Position numbers and translations under genes: made by a program. From UBA2040 sp047637535 (GTDB taxonomy: Bacteria > Bacteroidota > Bacteroidia > Flavobacteriales_D > Crocinitomicaceae): 31,130 nucleotides of DNA. The stretch covers positions 1 to 31,130 of the forward strand of contig JBLIKY010000008.1 of the NCBI GenBank assembly GCA_047637535.1. The letters are read 5' to 3'. The notes beneath the pieces are model-generated. The model was not told the DNA's origin and did not search any database. It was given only the letters and a program-made list of their open reading frames with translations. This document shows, in pieces, positions 1 through 8,857 of the stretch (position 1 is its first letter; every line of letters starts with the position of its first letter).

Positions 1-735
1 GCGCTCTTTTGGGTCTTTTAATAAGGCTTCTTTTAACAAATCATCTTTCACCTTGTCCTTTAATCTTGGCGCTGTTCCTTTAATTGGTTCGGATGACAAT
101 ACTTCCCCTTTCTTACTTAAAAATCGCTCAGGCGAACCACAATAGATAGCAAAATCATCAAATTGGAAGAAGCTGGAAAATGGCGCAAGAGTTATGTGAT
201 TCAGCTTAAAATAAGCGTCCAATGAAAAGTTAACATCAACGTCTTTAACCACAAATTCTTGGCAATAATTCACCTCGTAAGCTTCGCCTTTCTGAAGGTT
301 TTCCTTTAATAAATTAACGTTTTCGATGTATTTTTCTTTGCTTGTTGTGGGTTGGAAATTGAGGTGATACGGATGAAAATTTTGGTCCGTTTCTTCTTCT
401 AAGAAATAATTTAAAAAGTCAAAACTTTCACCACATTTTGGTCCTTGCAAAAAATCGAAGTTTTCTCCAGTTAGCTTAACGACGTATTTAGGCACCCAAA
501 AAAACAGTTCAGGAAACCCTTTGTTATCAGTATTCTTACTTGTTAAATCTTCAATTTCATTTTTCAAGTCATAGCTTAAATAGCCGAAAATATGGCTTTT
601 AGAATGCTCTTTTACAAATTGGTCTAACTTTTCGAGGTTCTTACCCGCCTCAGGAATTAATCTTGGTCCTTCACCAAATGCAAGTAGGCCACTGCCATCA
701 TTACTATTTAAATATGCAACAGGGAAATTTATCAT
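1..735 (-). CDS. pabB: Aminodeoxychorismate synthase component I (PabB-type), N-terminal part, cut by window edge
   Basis: Read from the complement of an ATG at 735, the frame stays open for 245 codons to base 1, so the C-terminal part lies outside the window. The product would amidate chorismate toward 4-aminobenzoate for folate. The visible part holds a stretch GEAYEVNYCQEF, matching the 'G-x-x-Y-x-V-N' signature of chorismate-binding enzymes, then SPERFL, then PIKGTAPR at residues 217-224. The lysine of PIKGT is the residue that distinguishes PabB from anthranilate synthase TrpE, which has PIAGT. The glutamine amidotransferase partner is not in view. It is divergent from the acyltransferase gene at 815. 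A menaquinone/isochorismate-type family member is less likely because of PIKGT. The motif match is direct; the function is by family. Confidence 0.82.
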   Translation of the reverse strand, partial: MINFPVAYLNSNDGSGLLAFGEGPRLIPEAGKNLEKLDQFVKEHSKSHIFGYLSYDLKNEIEDLTSKNTDNKGFPELFFWVPKYVVKLTGENFDFLQGPKCGESFDFLNYFLEEETDQNFHPYHLNFQPTTSKEKYIENVNLLKENLQKGEAYEVNYCQEFVVKDVDVNFSLDAYFKLNHITLAPFSSFFQFDDFAIYCGSPERFLSKKGEVLSSEPIKGTAPRLKDKVKDDLLKEALLKDPKER

Positions 736-814
736 GATACTAAGTTATCCATTCTTTCAAAACAAGGCAAGTTTGTGGTTTCAAAAGTCTTAAAATGTTT
801 AATTTCGTTTGATT

Positions 815-2125
815 ATGCTGTACCGACTGTTAAAACTTATTATCGGATTAAACATTCGAATATACTATCGTGAAGTGAGGGTGAAAAACCGATCGCTTTT
901 ACAACAAGAACATCCAATGATTTTGATTTCCAATCACCCAAACACTTTAATGGATGCTTGGATGATGGGATATATTTGTCGTCAACCGATTTATTTTATG
1001 GCGAAGGCAACTTTTTTTGATTCCAAATTTAAGATGTGGCTATTAAAGTCTTTAAAAATGATTCCTATCAATAGGGTGGGAGAAGGAACGACGGAAGGCG
1101 TCTCAAATCAAGATAGTTTTAGTGAGTGTTATCGCATTTTACAACAAGGAAAAACCTTGGTTATATTCCCAGAGGGAACAAGCTTGCTGGAAAGGCATCT
1201 GCGCGAACTTAAATCAGGAACAGCAAGAATTGCCTTAGAAGCGGAGGCGATTAATCAGGGTAAACTCGGGTTAAGGGTAGTGCCTGTAGGTTTAAATTAC
1301 ACCCGAGCAGAAAAATTCAGAAGCAGTGTTTTCGTTAATATTGGTCAACCGATTTTAGTCTCAGATTATCTAAAAGAATACGAGCAGGCAAAAGGAAAGA
1401 CAGCTAAAAAGATGACCGAACAGTTTAGAGTGAGACTCGAACAGTTAATCGTAACCAGCAACACCAAAAAGGAGGAATATTTAGTCGATGAAACGATGCA
1501 AATTCTCCAATCCAAATATACTAGACAGGGCGTTGAAAATGCCGAGGAGGAGTATAAACTACTTAGGCAAGTAAGAGATAGACTGGAAGAGTTTAGCGTC
1601 ACAGAGGCTTATAAAATTGAAGAAATATCGAGTTTGGTCAATCAAATTTCTTGGGAAACGAAAAAGCTAAATATAAGGGCTGATTTCTTGGACAGACGAT
1701 TTAGATCGAGAATGTTTTTGAGACAATTGGCTTTTTCAATTTTCTTCGTCCTTTTGGCATTACCGATCTACTTCTTTGGTATGATTCACAATTATCTTCA
1801 ATTTAAAGTGACTGATGTTTTGGTGCCAAAAATCACCAAGGAACCTGAGTACTGCGCCCCAATAGCTATTTTAATTGGTTGCGTTCTTTATCCATCGGTG
1901 TATGCCGTATTTATGTATTTATTCGCCGATCTTACTCATGTATTTGGTTGGAAGGTAATCTACTTTCTTTCTATGCCTTTCACTGGCCTATTTGCCTATT
2001 TGTTTTACAAATACATGCTTCACATAGGCTATAAGTGGAAATACATCTTTTTAATGATCAACAAAAAAGAGGCTTTAAATAGCCTGAAAGAAAGTCGAGA
2101 TAAATTGAAGACTTATTTCGAGTAA
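815..2125 (+). CDS. PlsC-family glycerolipid acyltransferase with C-terminal membrane region
   Basis: A 436-residue protein. Residues ~35-50 carry NHPNTLMDAW, the Bacteroidota version of the acyltransferase His-Asp active-site block, and near residue 120 comes FPEGTS, the glycerol-3-phosphate-binding block. It should acylate lysophosphatidate or a related lipid at the inner membrane. The C-terminal third has three hydrophobic segments, one just after residue ~310, one around SVYAVFMYLFADL and one around MPFTGLFAYLFYKYML, separated from the catalytic domain by a charged, probably coiled region. I chose the ATG at 815; an in-frame TTG two codons earlier (809) is possible. It ends 5 nt from the convergent TolC-like gene with no obvious terminator between. 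The exact acyl acceptor cannot be told from sequence. Confidence 0.85.
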   Translation: MLYRLLKLIIGLNIRIYYREVRVKNRSLLQQEHPMILISNHPNTLMDAWMMGYICRQPIYFMAKATFFDSKFKMWLLKSLKMIPINRVGEGTTEGVSNQDSFSECYRILQQGKTLVIFPEGTSLLERHLRELKSGTARIALEAEAINQGKLGLRVVPVGLNYTRAEKFRSSVFVNIGQPILVSDYLKEYEQAKGKTAKKMTEQFRVRLEQLIVTSNTKKEEYLVDETMQILQSKYTRQGVENAEEEYKLLRQVRDRLEEFSVTEAYKIEEISSLVNQISWETKKLNIRADFLDRRFRSRMFLRQLAFSIFFVLLALPIYFFGMIHNYLQFKVTDVLVPKITKEPEYCAPIAILIGCVLYPSVYAVFMYLFADLTHVFGWKVIYFLSMPFTGLFAYLFYKYMLHIGYKWKYIFLMINKKEALNSLKESRDKLKTYFE

Positions 2126-2130
2126 TTCAA

Positions 2131-3480
2131 CTAGTTACCCGGATATTCCAATCGAATTTTACCTGTCATTTTGTAGATCTCCAAGTAAGTATCCAATCTG
2201 TTGTATAGATTTTCTAAATGTTGAATCTGAGTCGACTGATAGCTGTTTTGAAAGACTATTAAGTCAATGGAATTGATGGTTCCTAATTCAAATCGTTTTT
2301 GCGCTAATTCATAAGCTTTTGTCGCATAGTCTAAATTTTCGAAGGATACATTTGCAAGCCTGTTTCTGACCTCGTAAAAATCAAATAGATTCAACAAGTT
2401 GGCATTCAAAGTCGCTTTTAATTTCTCTGTATTTAATTCAGCAATCTCCATCTGCATTTTGGCCACTTCTACTGCGCGTTTCCCTTTCCAATTGTTGTAA
2501 AGGTTGTACCTGAAATTAATATTACCTGAATAAGATAAGGTTTGAGTAACAAGGCTGGTTGGACCTTGAGAACCACCTCCGCTCAACTGTTCAAACCTCC
2601 CAAATGAAGGGCTGGCCGATAATGAAACCCCAAGGGTTGGGTATAAAAACGAGCGTTGTAGGTCAATTACAGTTCGCTGCATTTGCAAAGCCAAATATTG
2701 ATTTTTCAAATTCTGATTGTTGCTGCTCATTTCTCGCAAAGCATCTTCTTTGTTGAGTGCGTTTAACAAAAGATCAAGATTGTCAGTTAACTCTGGAAGT
2801 TCAGCATTTTCATCCTCCGAATTATTCATCAATAAAACCAGGTTCCGCAATGAATTTTTATAGTTGATCTCTTGCAGTAAGAAGTTGGTGCTATCTGTCA
2901 AGTATTGATTCTTTAATTGCAATAATTCCAAAGAGTTTGACGAAGAATACTTGTTTTTAATTTCACTGTACAAAAGTCTTCGTTTTGAATATTGCATCGT
3001 GTTTTTAAACAATTCACTTCTCTCTTTTTGCAATACTGCAGTGAAATAGGTTTTAAGAATATCCTGAATTAAACCTTCAATCAGCACCATCGAGTTGCCT
3101 TCACTCTGTACTTGCAATTGTTCGAGCCGTTGCTTGTTGATTCTTACTTGAAAACCGCTAAACAAATTGATGTTGGCCACCAAACTAGGACTCAAATTTT
3201 GACTCAAAATAACACCTGGAGTAAAGGTGAAAGGGTTGTTGGTGTTGTCCTGAATGAAGTTGTTTTGTCCGACTTGTAAACTAACGGTTGGAAACAATCC
3301 CGCCTCGCTCCAAGCGTTGTTTTTCTCCGCTATTTCTTCCTGCTTTTCAGAGATAATCACATCGTAATTATTCTTAAGTGCTGCGAAAATCGCCTGTTTT
3401 GCGGTCAATCCAGTTTCTTGCCCAATGGAAAAGAAAGAAAGAAAGGATAAAGGAATTAGAATGAACTTAATTTTGAACAT
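2131..3480 (-). CDS. TolC-family outer membrane efflux protein
   Basis: A 449-residue protein with an N-terminal signal peptide ending near FFSIGQ, followed by the TolC-type opening LTAKQAIFAALKNN. The body is rich in long amphipathic helices (QLQVQSEGN..., LLQLKNQYLTDS...) arranged as two similar halves, and the C-terminal half has KAYELAQKRFELGTINSIDL, a typical TolC repeat signature. It should form the outer membrane channel for the pump encoded just upstream. Its ATG overlaps the last 14 nt of the RND gene, so the two are translationally coupled. It is the last gene of the three-gene minus-strand operon. Confidence 0.9.
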   Translation of the reverse strand: MFKIKFILIPLSFLSFFSIGQETGLTAKQAIFAALKNNYDVIISEKQEEIAEKNNAWSEAGLFPTVSLQVGQNNFIQDNTNNPFTFTPGVILSQNLSPSLVANINLFSGFQVRINKQRLEQLQVQSEGNSMVLIEGLIQDILKTYFTAVLQKERSELFKNTMQYSKRRLLYSEIKNKYSSSNSLELLQLKNQYLTDSTNFLLQEINYKNSLRNLVLLMNNSEDENAELPELTDNLDLLLNALNKEDALREMSSNNQNLKNQYLALQMQRTVIDLQRSFLYPTLGVSLSASPSFGRFEQLSGGGSQGPTSLVTQTLSYSGNINFRYNLYNNWKGKRAVEVAKMQMEIAELNTEKLKATLNANLLNLFDFYEVRNRLANVSFENLDYATKAYELAQKRFELGTINSIDLIVFQNSYQSTQIQHLENLYNRLDTYLEIYKMTGKIRLEYPGN

Positions 3481-6400
3481 CTGTCTTAATTTTTTTGAGT
3501 TTCATTACCGGTTCAACGTCTAAATCACCAACTTTTTCCCACGTCCAAAGGAAGGTGAAGAACTTTCTGGTGTTGTTCCAGAAAAGGATAGCGGAAGGGT
3601 AGAAGAATAGGATGAAAATAGTTCCAAATAACACACCGAAAGCAATGGAAGTAGCCATAGGAACTAAGAACTGAGCTTGCATGCTTTTCTCGGCTATCAT
3701 TGGTAAAAGTCCGGCTACTGTTGTCAATGAGGTCAATAAAATGGGTCTAAAACGAGAAGAAGCAGCTTCGATTGCGGCGTCTCGAATGGAATAATCTTCT
3801 AAGAGCAACTTATTGTATCTATCAAGGAAAACAATGGCATCATTAATAAGTACCCCAAGGAGGGCAATCATTCCAAAAACGGAAAGAATGGAAACCGGAA
3901 TACCCACTAAACCATGTCCAAGAATCGCACCTGCAACCCCGGCAGGAATCACAAGCATAATTAAGAAAGCTTGACTTATCGAATTGAAGTGTAGCGTCAA
4001 AATGATAAACATAATGACAACAGCAACTAATGCAATATACATCATTGAATTCCCTGTTTTTTGACTTCTTTCAAATTGACCCAAACTTACGGTACTCACT
4101 GCGGGATAAACTTGTTGAATCTTAGGGATGATACTGTCGCTAATTATCTTATTTAAATCCGCTACTTTATCTGCGTCAGTGCATTCTGCATCTACTTTAA
4201 TAATTCGCTGTCCGTTTCTTCTTTTAAGACTTTCGGGAGCTCTGCCCAGGTCAAAATCACAAATTTCTTTGAGTGGAATAGCAAGTCCGGTTTGGGTCCG
4301 GATTCTCATGTTTTCCAGGTCGGAAAGTGAATTCCTGTCGTCTTTTGGAAACCTAACCCAGATTTTAACTTCGTCGGTACCTATGATTACTCGTTGTGCT
4401 TCTTGACCGAAGAAACCGGCTCTTATTTGGGTAAGAACTTCATTTTTTGTAATACCGTAAACCTCAGTTTGAGGTCTCATATTAATATAAACTTCAAAGC
4501 GACCCGGAGGCATGTTATCCTTAATGTTAATGACTCCTTCAAGTTTGCTCATTTCTTTCTTCATGAGTTCTTTAGCGTCCAAAATTGCCACTTCATCAGC
4601 TGAGGTTAAACCTAATTCAATCTCCTTACCAAATCGATTAAATCCACCAACATAAATGCCTTGAGCAAGTTTTCCTTGCTCCGTGTTTTCCAATCGACTT
4701 AAAATACGATTCATCAAGGTGTCAGCTGGCGTAGCAGAATTTTCATTATCAAGGAATACCGAAAGTGAACCTGTATGATTTCCTGCTTGACCTAAGTTAC
4801 TCGTAAATCCAATGTTTGAAGTGAAATAAGTCATCAGACTATCTCCGTTCTCGTCAATTATTCTTTGATTTTCTTCCTTAATAACAACCGTCGCCAGTTT
4901 TAAGAATTGATCCGTTTTAACTTTATTGTCTCCAGGCTTGTAAGCGACTTCAACATTGAAAAAATCTGGTGGAATATTTGGGAAGAAAGTAAAACCAATA
5001 ATCTTAGCGCTGAACATGCCAATTGTAATAGCAGTTATCAGAATCGGTACAAAAAATGTGATTTTGTACATTTTAAACTTCTTACCAATGAAAGTTTCAA
5101 CGGCCAATTTGAAATAATTATCTCTAACAAACTTGATTCCCTTGTCAGCGTTACCTCTAATGATGTTTTCGAGAGGTGATTTAGAAAAACCAACTAAGAA
5201 AATCATAACTCCAGCAATAATCAGCGAGAATGGGAAAAGCAAGCCCCAAAAACTTAAGTCCATAGTGCCTACAATGTATGCCCCTAGCCATATTAAGAAA
5301 AAGCCTAAAACGATTGCTCCTATTCCCTGCAAGAGAGTGTATTTTGCTTTTGGCGGTTCGGCTAAAATAGTCCTGTGCCCAAGGTGAGCAGGAAGGATAA
5401 TGAACGCTTCAATTAAACTAAATGCGAGACATGCGAGCACAACAAATGCCATTTCTCGCATCATTTCTAATCCTTCAACAAATAGCAATACAGAAAACGC
5501 CACCATCGTGGTAATGACAGAGGAGAATACGGAAGGCAAAACTTCCATTGTTCCATCCAAAGCAGCTTCTCTTGCCGTTTTGCCTTTTTCAAAATGAGCA
5601 TATATGTTTTCGGCGATAACAATACCATCATCGACCAAAATCCCGACTACCAATATCATCCCGAACAAGGAAATCATGTTGATGGACATTCCGTAAAATT
5701 GCCCGATGATAAACATTCCCAAAAAGGAGAAAGGAATACCAAAAGCAACCCAAGCAGAGAGTTTAATATTTAAAAACAACCCTAAGAAGAGAAGTACAAG
5801 TACTAATCCAATTAACCCATTTGTTGTCAATAAGTCAATTCTTTGGTTCAACATGTCGTTGAATTCGAAGAAAATAACCAGTTCAAAATCTGGATTTGCT
5901 GCATTAAACTTATCTCTATAGTCGTGAAGTGTCTTTGTGATTTTTGAGATGTCTTGTTCGACCGTTTTCTCTATTTGAAAAGAAACAGAAGGCTTGTCGT
6001 TGTATTTTGATTCTTGAGAAGCCTCGCTATAGCCGATGGTTACGTCAGCAAGGTCCTTGATTGCGATTTTTTCACCTGTTCGGGTTGTGCGAACAATAAT
6101 ATCCCCAATTTCAGCGGTTGTTGTTCCTCGATTGTTTGAACGTATGCTCATTTCCTGAGTACCACCACGAATAATCCCGGCGGTGAGGTCGAGGTTTTTT
6201 GAAGAAATTGCAGCACTTACTTCCTGAAGAGATATATCAAAGCGAAGTAAATCGTCTTCCCTAACATTGACAGAAATTTCTTTTTCCGGGAATCCGTTTT
6301 TTTGAATTTCGGTAATTTCTTTTGTATTGAGAAGATCTCTTTCAACTTTAGTAGCTAAGTCAGTCAGTTCAACTTGACCTACTTTATCTTTTTTCGACGC

Positions 6401-6835
6401 GATACCGACAAAGGCGACGGTGGAACCCATTCCTCCAGATTTAATTCTCCGAATAATTGGTTTCTCTGCCCCCTGTGGAAAGCTAGATATCGAGTTAACT
6501 GAATTTTCAATATCACTCAATAATTCTTCGATGTCAGAATCAGGATCTCCTTTTATCTGAACAGAAGCACTGTTTTCATTGGATGTGGAGTTAATCTCTT
6601 CGATTCCTGAAAGTCCTTTTACGGCTTGTTCGATTTTGATGGTCACTCCTTCTTCCATTTCAACAGGTGAAGCACCCGGGTAGAAAACGGAGATTATTAC
6701 AGTTTTAGGGTCTAATTCTGGAAAAAAGGACCTTTGCATGGTCGCAACAGAAAAGACGCCAAACATTAGCACCAATGCAATAAATGCATTACCCCAAACG
6801 GGTCGTTGTATAAAAAAATTAATGACCTTTCTCAT
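3467..6835 (-). CDS. RND-superfamily efflux pump subunit (AcrB/HAE1-like)
   Basis: A 1122-residue inner-membrane proton-driven transporter. The first transmembrane helix begins with FFIQRPVWGNAFIALVL, as in AcrB. The pair of proton-relay aspartates is present in GILVDDGIVIAENIY (TM4). In the second half, the TM10 segment reads GVLINDAIVFLD, so the AcrB lysine (K940) position is not lysine. The protein is about 70 residues longer than usual; the excess includes two extra hydrophobic segments at about residues 498-552 (bases 5180-5342). Two large periplasmic domains are evident. It lies 4 nt downstream of the adaptor gene and overlaps the TolC gene by 14 nt, so it is the middle of a complete tripartite operon. 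Substrate (drug, lipid or metal) cannot be deduced. Confidence 0.92.
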   Translation of the reverse strand: MRKVINFFIQRPVWGNAFIALVLMFGVFSVATMQRSFFPELDPKTVIISVFYPGASPVEMEEGVTIKIEQAVKGLSGIEEINSTSNENSASVQIKGDPDSDIEELLSDIENSVNSISSFPQGAEKPIIRRIKSGGMGSTVAFVGIASKKDKVGQVELTDLATKVERDLLNTKEITEIQKNGFPEKEISVNVREDDLLRFDISLQEVSAAISSKNLDLTAGIIRGGTQEMSIRSNNRGTTTAEIGDIIVRTTRTGEKIAIKDLADVTIGYSEASQESKYNDKPSVSFQIEKTVEQDISKITKTLHDYRDKFNAANPDFELVIFFEFNDMLNQRIDLLTTNGLIGLVLVLLFLGLFLNIKLSAWVAFGIPFSFLGMFIIGQFYGMSINMISLFGMILVVGILVDDGIVIAENIYAHFEKGKTAREAALDGTMEVLPSVFSSVITTMVAFSVLLFVEGLEMMREMAFVVLACLAFSLIEAFIILPAHLGHRTILAEPPKAKYTLLQGIGAIVLGFFLIWLGAYIVGTMDLSFWGLLFPFSLIIAGVMIFLVGFSKSPLENIIRGNADKGIKFVRDNYFKLAVETFIGKKFKMYKITFFVPILITAITIGMFSAKIIGFTFFPNIPPDFFNVEVAYKPGDNKVKTDQFLKLATVVIKEENQRIIDENGDSLMTYFTSNIGFTSNLGQAGNHTGSLSVFLDNENSATPADTLMNRILSRLENTEQGKLAQGIYVGGFNRFGKEIELGLTSADEVAILDAKELMKKEMSKLEGVINIKDNMPPGRFEVYINMRPQTEVYGITKNEVLTQIRAGFFGQEAQRVIIGTDEVKIWVRFPKDDRNSLSDLENMRIRTQTGLAIPLKEICDFDLGRAPESLKRRNGQRIIKVDAECTDADKVADLNKIISDSIIPKIQQVYPAVSTVSLGQFERSQKTGNSMMYIALVAVVIMFIILTLHFNSISQAFLIMLVIPAGVAGAILGHGLVGIPVSILSVFGMIALLGVLINDAIVFLDRYNKLLLEDYSIRDAAIEAASSRFRPILLTSLTTVAGLLPMIAEKSMQAQFLVPMATSIAFGVLFGTIFILFFYPSAILFWNNTRKFFTFLWTWEKVGDLDVEPVMKLKKIKTDVQN

Positions 6836-6839
6836 GGGC

Positions 6840-7958
6840 TTATCTAGTTATTCCTTTGAAAGTTTTGCCTTCTTGATTAAATTCCATTTTTTCAAGCAGT
6901 ACTTTGTCTCCGTCTTGTAAGCCAGAAATGAAAACGGAATCTGGTTTGTCACCGACAATTGTAATTGGAACGCTTACTATTTTTTCGTTTTTCAGCACAT
7001 TCACTTTACCATCTGTAACAGCGAGTCTCGGTAGGGCAATGCTTTTGCTCAAAGCTTTTTGATTGATTGCTACATTTACAAAAAGGCCACTGTAAATTTT
7101 TTGACCCTCACTCGGTACAATAGAGTAGTAAACATCAACAGATTGAGTTTGTTGGTTCACGACATCCGAAATCCGGGCCATTTTTCCAAACCCAACTCTT
7201 TTGCCAGAGACAGAATAGAATTCAACTTTTCCTTCTTTTTGATAAGCTGCAAGTTGTTGAAGGCTAATTGGAACTTTGATTTCATAATCGCCCGTCTTAG
7301 CAATGCGTGCTAACCTCGATCCAGGGTTCGCTATTGCGCCCGCTTCGGCGTATGTTTCAATTACGGTTCCGGAGAATGGAGCGTAGTATGTGTATTTTGC
7401 CATGCGAGACTCACTGCTTTTCAGATTGTAATATTCAGAAGTAATCCCTCTTGAGGTCATAAACATTCTTTCTTTCTCAGTGATGAATTCAGGTAAATTC
7501 GGCAAAGTGTTTTCGGCTTGTACCCCATTCATAAACGATAGCCATTTCTTTAATTCCTTTGGGAAATCTAGTTCGATATCAGGCAAAGCCCCTAATAATA
7601 GGTTGGACAACTGAGCTTTTCTAGCTTTAAGCGTATAAATGGCTTCTTGATTGTTTACTCTATATAGCACTTGACCTTTATTGAAGCTTGTTCCCGGTCT
7701 CAAATAAACTCCTGCTGTTTCAAGTTTTCCTTGTACTTCAAATGCAACGTCGATTTCTGCATTCGGCAGGACTTGACCGTAGGATATAATTTGAAGTTCT
7801 TTTACTTCGTTCTTCACTTCTCGTATAGGAACAAAAATGATGGATTGTTCAGACTTGGTTTCGTTTGTCAGTTCTTTCTTGTTGCTTACGATGGCTAAAA
7901 ATATTAATGCAAACAGCAAAAACAGTGAACCCAGAATAATCAATTGATTTTTTTTCAT
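6840..7958 (-). CDS. RND efflux periplasmic adaptor (membrane fusion protein)
   Basis: A 372-residue protein with a single N-terminal membrane anchor (LIILGSLFLLFALIFLAIV) and no lipobox cysteine, so it is probably anchored by the helix rather than lipidated. The lipoyl half-motif V-x-F-E-V-Q-G-K-L appears near residues 70-82 and the second half YYAPFSGTVIETYAEAGA near residues 193-210, bracketing an alpha-helical hairpin. After that come the beta-barrel domain (DYEIKVPISLQQL) and membrane-proximal domain. It links the pump to the TolC-like channel. It is first in the three-gene operon, and the upstream 8116-7959 region lacks an obvious TAnnTTTG element on this strand. Confidence 0.9.
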   Translation of the reverse strand: MKKNQLIILGSLFLLFALIFLAIVSNKKELTNETKSEQSIIFVPIREVKNEVKELQIISYGQVLPNAEIDVAFEVQGKLETAGVYLRPGTSFNKGQVLYRVNNQEAIYTLKARKAQLSNLLLGALPDIELDFPKELKKWLSFMNGVQAENTLPNLPEFITEKERMFMTSRGITSEYYNLKSSESRMAKYTYYAPFSGTVIETYAEAGAIANPGSRLARIAKTGDYEIKVPISLQQLAAYQKEGKVEFYSVSGKRVGFGKMARISDVVNQQTQSVDVYYSIVPSEGQKIYSGLFVNVAINQKALSKSIALPRLAVTDGKVNVLKNEKIVSVPITIVGDKPDSVFISGLQDGDKVLLEKMEFNQEGKTFKGITR

Positions 7959-8142
7959 GCTTAACTAAATAATTGAGCATAAAATTAAGAAAAATAGGTC
8001 AAACGATTGGGAGCATAACAACCATCATTGGCTTAAATTAACAATTAGGTAATCTTAGAAAAGTGAATAACCCTAAAGTGGGTGTTAATAACTCCGTTGA
8101 TAACCACAAAGATTTTTGCGGAAACCAGACAGAATTAGGGCT

Positions 8143-8150
8143 TACTTTTG
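8143..8150 (+). promoter_or_regulatory. Possible -7 element (TACTTTTG)
   Basis: TACTTTTG fits the Bacteroidota housekeeping-sigma -7 consensus TAnnTTTG and lies 28 nt before the ATG at 8179. The nearest upstream TTTG is at 8115-8118, giving a 24-nt spacer that is slightly long. This also supports the 8179 start over an in-frame TTG at 8116, which would lie upstream of the promoter. Confidence 0.35.
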
Positions 8151-8178
8151 TTTAACAGTAATCATTATAATCGCGCGT

Positions 8179-8715
8179 ATGCTTCAGTCATTGTTAAAGA
8201 AGAAGTTATCGGAAGAACAAATGGCAAACGTTTTCATAAACGGTTTGTTAGAGGTAATTGAGTCTAGTTTTCCACTATTAATAGAAATGATTAATGAGGA
8301 CACTGCTTTTGTCAGATCGCCAAACATCCTTGCCTCAAAGGATGCTCCTTTTGCTTTAATTGTTTTTGCTGCAAATTTAAACTTGTTAGAAAGTACTTTT
8401 GAACCTCAACATGCTTCCGCAATAGAGAAAAGTGTAATTAAAAAATTAGCAGGTTGGAACAATGAAACTTCGGCTGACTTTGGTCAAAGAATACGAGATT
8501 ATCAAAGTTTCATTAATCGTGTAAATAGACCTTCGAAAAACTTAGTTTACGGTATGTCTAAGTCCATTTTTGTGAAATATGAATTGTCTCAATTTCAAGA
8601 TGAGTATTTCAGAAGGTTAAATGCACCGAGTCCACTGTTTTTAGCTCGCTTAAATGAGATTACTAAACTTTTTGTTTGGGATTGGGATGAGTTTTTTAAG
8701 AAGTATAAACTGTAG
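8179..8715 (+). CDS. Hypothetical protein, soluble, helical
   Basis: A 178-residue product I do not recognise. I chose the ATG at 8179; the frame extends upstream to a TTG at 8116, but the 21 added residues would include TVIIIIAR and sit before a plausible promoter. The protein has no signal peptide or clear membrane segment. It looks mainly alpha-helical and ends in an aromatic-rich, charged tail (VWDWDEFFKKYKL). The stop codon TAG lies inside the left arm of a 26-bp inverted repeat, facing the convergent rsmG gene. Composition is like that of its neighbours. Function is not deducible here. Confidence 0.65.
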   Translation: MLQSLLKKKLSEEQMANVFINGLLEVIESSFPLLIEMINEDTAFVRSPNILASKDAPFALIVFAANLNLLESTFEPQHASAIEKSVIKKLAGWNNETSADFGQRIRDYQSFINRVNRPSKNLVYGMSKSIFVKYELSQFQDEYFRRLNAPSPLFLARLNEITKLFVWDWDEFFKKYKL

Positions 8716-8857
8716 TTCTCGACTTCGCTCGAACTACAATGATCGACTTCGCTCGAACTACAATGATCGACTTCGCTCGAACTACAACAATAACGACTAC
8801 GCTCAAACTACTAAATTGACTCGCTTGAACCGTAGTTCGAGCGAAGCCGAGAACTAC
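8712..8857. repeat. Inverted-repeat bounded array of 24-bp tandem repeats (REP-like)
   Basis: The 26-bp sequence at 8712-8737 and that at 8832-8857 are reverse complements at 25 of 26 positions. Between and including the left arm is a 24-bp tandem series: 8719-8742 and 8743-8766 are identical (core TCGACTTCGCTCGAACTAC), 8767-8790 differs at its end, and 8791-8814 and 8815-8838 are decayed copies. Each unit can itself form a hairpin. The array fills the whole gap between two convergent genes, and both stop codons (TAG at 8713-8715 and its mirror at 8854-8856) come from the GTAG at the arm tips. It probably also serves as a bidirectional transcription terminator. Confidence 0.9.

Noticed and set aside
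2123..2140. Terminator between the PlsC-like and TolC-like genes
   Set aside because: Only an 8-bp AACTAGTT palindrome without a T tract was found, too weak for an intrinsic terminator.
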